A DNA stretch of 64,000 nucleotides, taken from Solenopsis invicta. Its lineage: Eukaryota; Arthropoda; Insecta; Hymenoptera; Formicidae. The stretch is from NCBI RefSeq assembly GCF_016802725.1, contig NC_052672.1, positions 12,968,710-13,032,709 on the forward strand. Reading direction: 5' to 3'. This document shows positions 63,040 to 64,000 of the stretch, piece by piece. Each line of letters opens with the position of its first letter. Position 1 is the stretch's first letter. The notes beneath the pieces are model-generated. The model ran no database searches and was not told where the DNA came from. It saw only the letters and a program-made list of their open reading frames with translations. Made by a program: the position numbers and the translations under genes.

Positions 63040-63929
63040 TTAAAACTCAACCAATGGAACTCGTCTGCTTTGTTTGATTTCAGAACGAGATCTCTTCTCA
63101 TGTAGTCTCTCCCTAGCAGCTCTTAACATGTTCTTCCTTTTCTTTTCCTCTGATTCAGGTGACGATTCAAGTGACTTTACCAATGTGGCTCTTATCATTT
63201 CCCTTAACTTTTCAAGAGCGTCTGCCAAATTTAAGTGCTGAGATCTTGTCAAATCGGACTTGATTATTAAGTAACCTTCTTTGTTTATTTTATTCCTTTG
63301 CTGAAACAACAATAATAATATTGCTCAAGTTTTTCGCAAACCTGATATTACCAGGTTGTCAGGCAAAAATTTCATTGACCACTACTTATAATTTAAATTG
63401 ACCACAAACTTTATATACGTGTGCGACTCTACTCACCTGTTCAGCTAACTTTTTTCGAATCTCTTCAGACAGCCAAGTAGCACTGTCCACCTGGAATCTC
63501 AAGTCTACCTTGGTATTTACACAATTCACATTTTGCCCTCCCGGTCCGCTGCTACCGCTGTACGTTATTTGTATTTTGTCTATGGGAATATAACCACTGA
63601 ATTTTGCTTTAGGATCTGGTTTCTGAAAAACGAACTAGCGATAATCGCTGTCACCGTCCACTTAACATTGAGGTTATGTTACTCAAAGTATAATATAAAT
63701 GATAATAAAAACGATAAATGAACGGAATTAATTTTATTACGTATTTTTAAGTAAATCAGTATACACTAACGAAAGTAGGAGTGTGTAGCTTCAGATTGCT
63801 TCCCGGATACAAGTTTTCCAAAGATAAGGCACTTTTGAAGCTGAAAGTTCTGTCGAGAGTATACAACAGCCTCTGACTTTCAACATTACTCTGTAAAATC
63901 TTGAAACACTGTCGCCTGACGATATTCAT
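63040..63929 (-). CDS. MRPL58: Mitochondrial peptidyl-tRNA hydrolase ICT1 / ribosomal protein mL62, three exons
   Basis: A codon-independent release factor of the ICT1/ArfB family that hydrolyses peptidyl-tRNA on stalled mitochondrial ribosomes and is also a large-subunit protein (mL62). Exons in transcript order: 63929-63771, 63622-63437, 63300-63040, all phase 0, giving 201 residues (human about 206). The first 30 residues are basic and free of acidic residues early on (MNIVRRQCFKILQ), fitting a mitochondrial presequence. The catalytic GGQ is at 81-83 within YSGSSGPGGQNVN, followed by VNTKVDLRFQV. SQHLNLADALEKLREMI follows, and the tail is Lys/Arg-rich as required for entry into the mRNA channel. 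Just after GGQNVN a Cys stands where a Lys is usual in the family. The exon 1 donor (TTTC|GTTAGT) is the weakest border. Confidence 0.94.
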
Positions 63930-64000
63930 CTTGATTTGTATCTTTATTACCCTTCGATGAAAGTAACCTCCAAATCGACGTATGTTCGGTCACGAAAACA
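63930..64000 (-). promoter_or_regulatory. Immediate 5' flank of MRPL58
   Basis: The 71 bp between the start codon and the window edge show no TATA box or other named element. The leader and promoter probably extend beyond the window. Confidence 0.3.

Overview
The window looks like nuclear DNA of an insect, most likely a hymenopteran and plausibly an ant. The evidence is an AT-rich background with a few sharply CpG-rich promoter-like islands, small phase-consistent exons with GT/AG borders in long introns, intron-less nuclear tRNAs without encoded CCA, many short terminal-inverted-repeat (TIR) elements, and short TTAGG runs of the insect telomere type. There is no bacterial, organellar or viral gene set. 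The species call is inference.

Layout. 1-12.1 kb: an unidentified minus-strand gene whose first coding exon is at 2852-3038. Its 5' non-coding exon probably lies in the CpG island at 11.5-12.1 kb, and the space between is intron-like and full of TIR elements. 12.1-24.0 kb: AT-rich DNA with no recognisable protein gene and one tRNA-Ser(GCU). 24.0-33.7 kb: a nine-exon plus-strand SLC26-type sulfate/anion transporter that assembles to 583 residues in one frame; its first intron carries a tRNA-Ser(AGA) and a long-TIR element. 33.7-36.5 kb: spacer with repeats. 36.5-58.5 kb: a plus-strand glycosyltransferase family 92 (GT92, DUF23) gene. Two candidate alternative first exons (ends at 36739 and 39440) share a 32-nt identical splice-donor block. 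These are followed by a 242-bp satellite array, a long AT-rich intron, candidate small 5' exons, and six coding exons (568 or 575 residues). 60.5-62.6 kb: minus-strand CLUAP1/IFT38 in six exons (434 residues), with an RFX X-box 97 bp upstream of the ATG. 63.0-63.9 kb: minus-strand MRPL58/ICT1 in three exons (201 residues, GGQ motif).

The genes do not form a functional cluster. SLC26 and GT92 run in the same direction, GT92 and CLUAP1 converge, and MRPL58 and CLUAP1 sit head to tail about 0.5 kb apart. The products act in separate places: plasma-membrane or organelle anion transport, Golgi-type glycosylation, cilium assembly (intraflagellar transport complex B), and mitochondrial ribosome rescue.

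I did not find a convincing new molecular system. The observations most worth checking are the ciliary X-box, the duplicated first-exon donor block, the 242-bp satellite with a nested TIR element, the two in-frame donors in GT92, and the unidentified minus-strand gene at the left edge. All exon borders come from reading frame, phase and splice consensus only; no alignment or RNA evidence was available.
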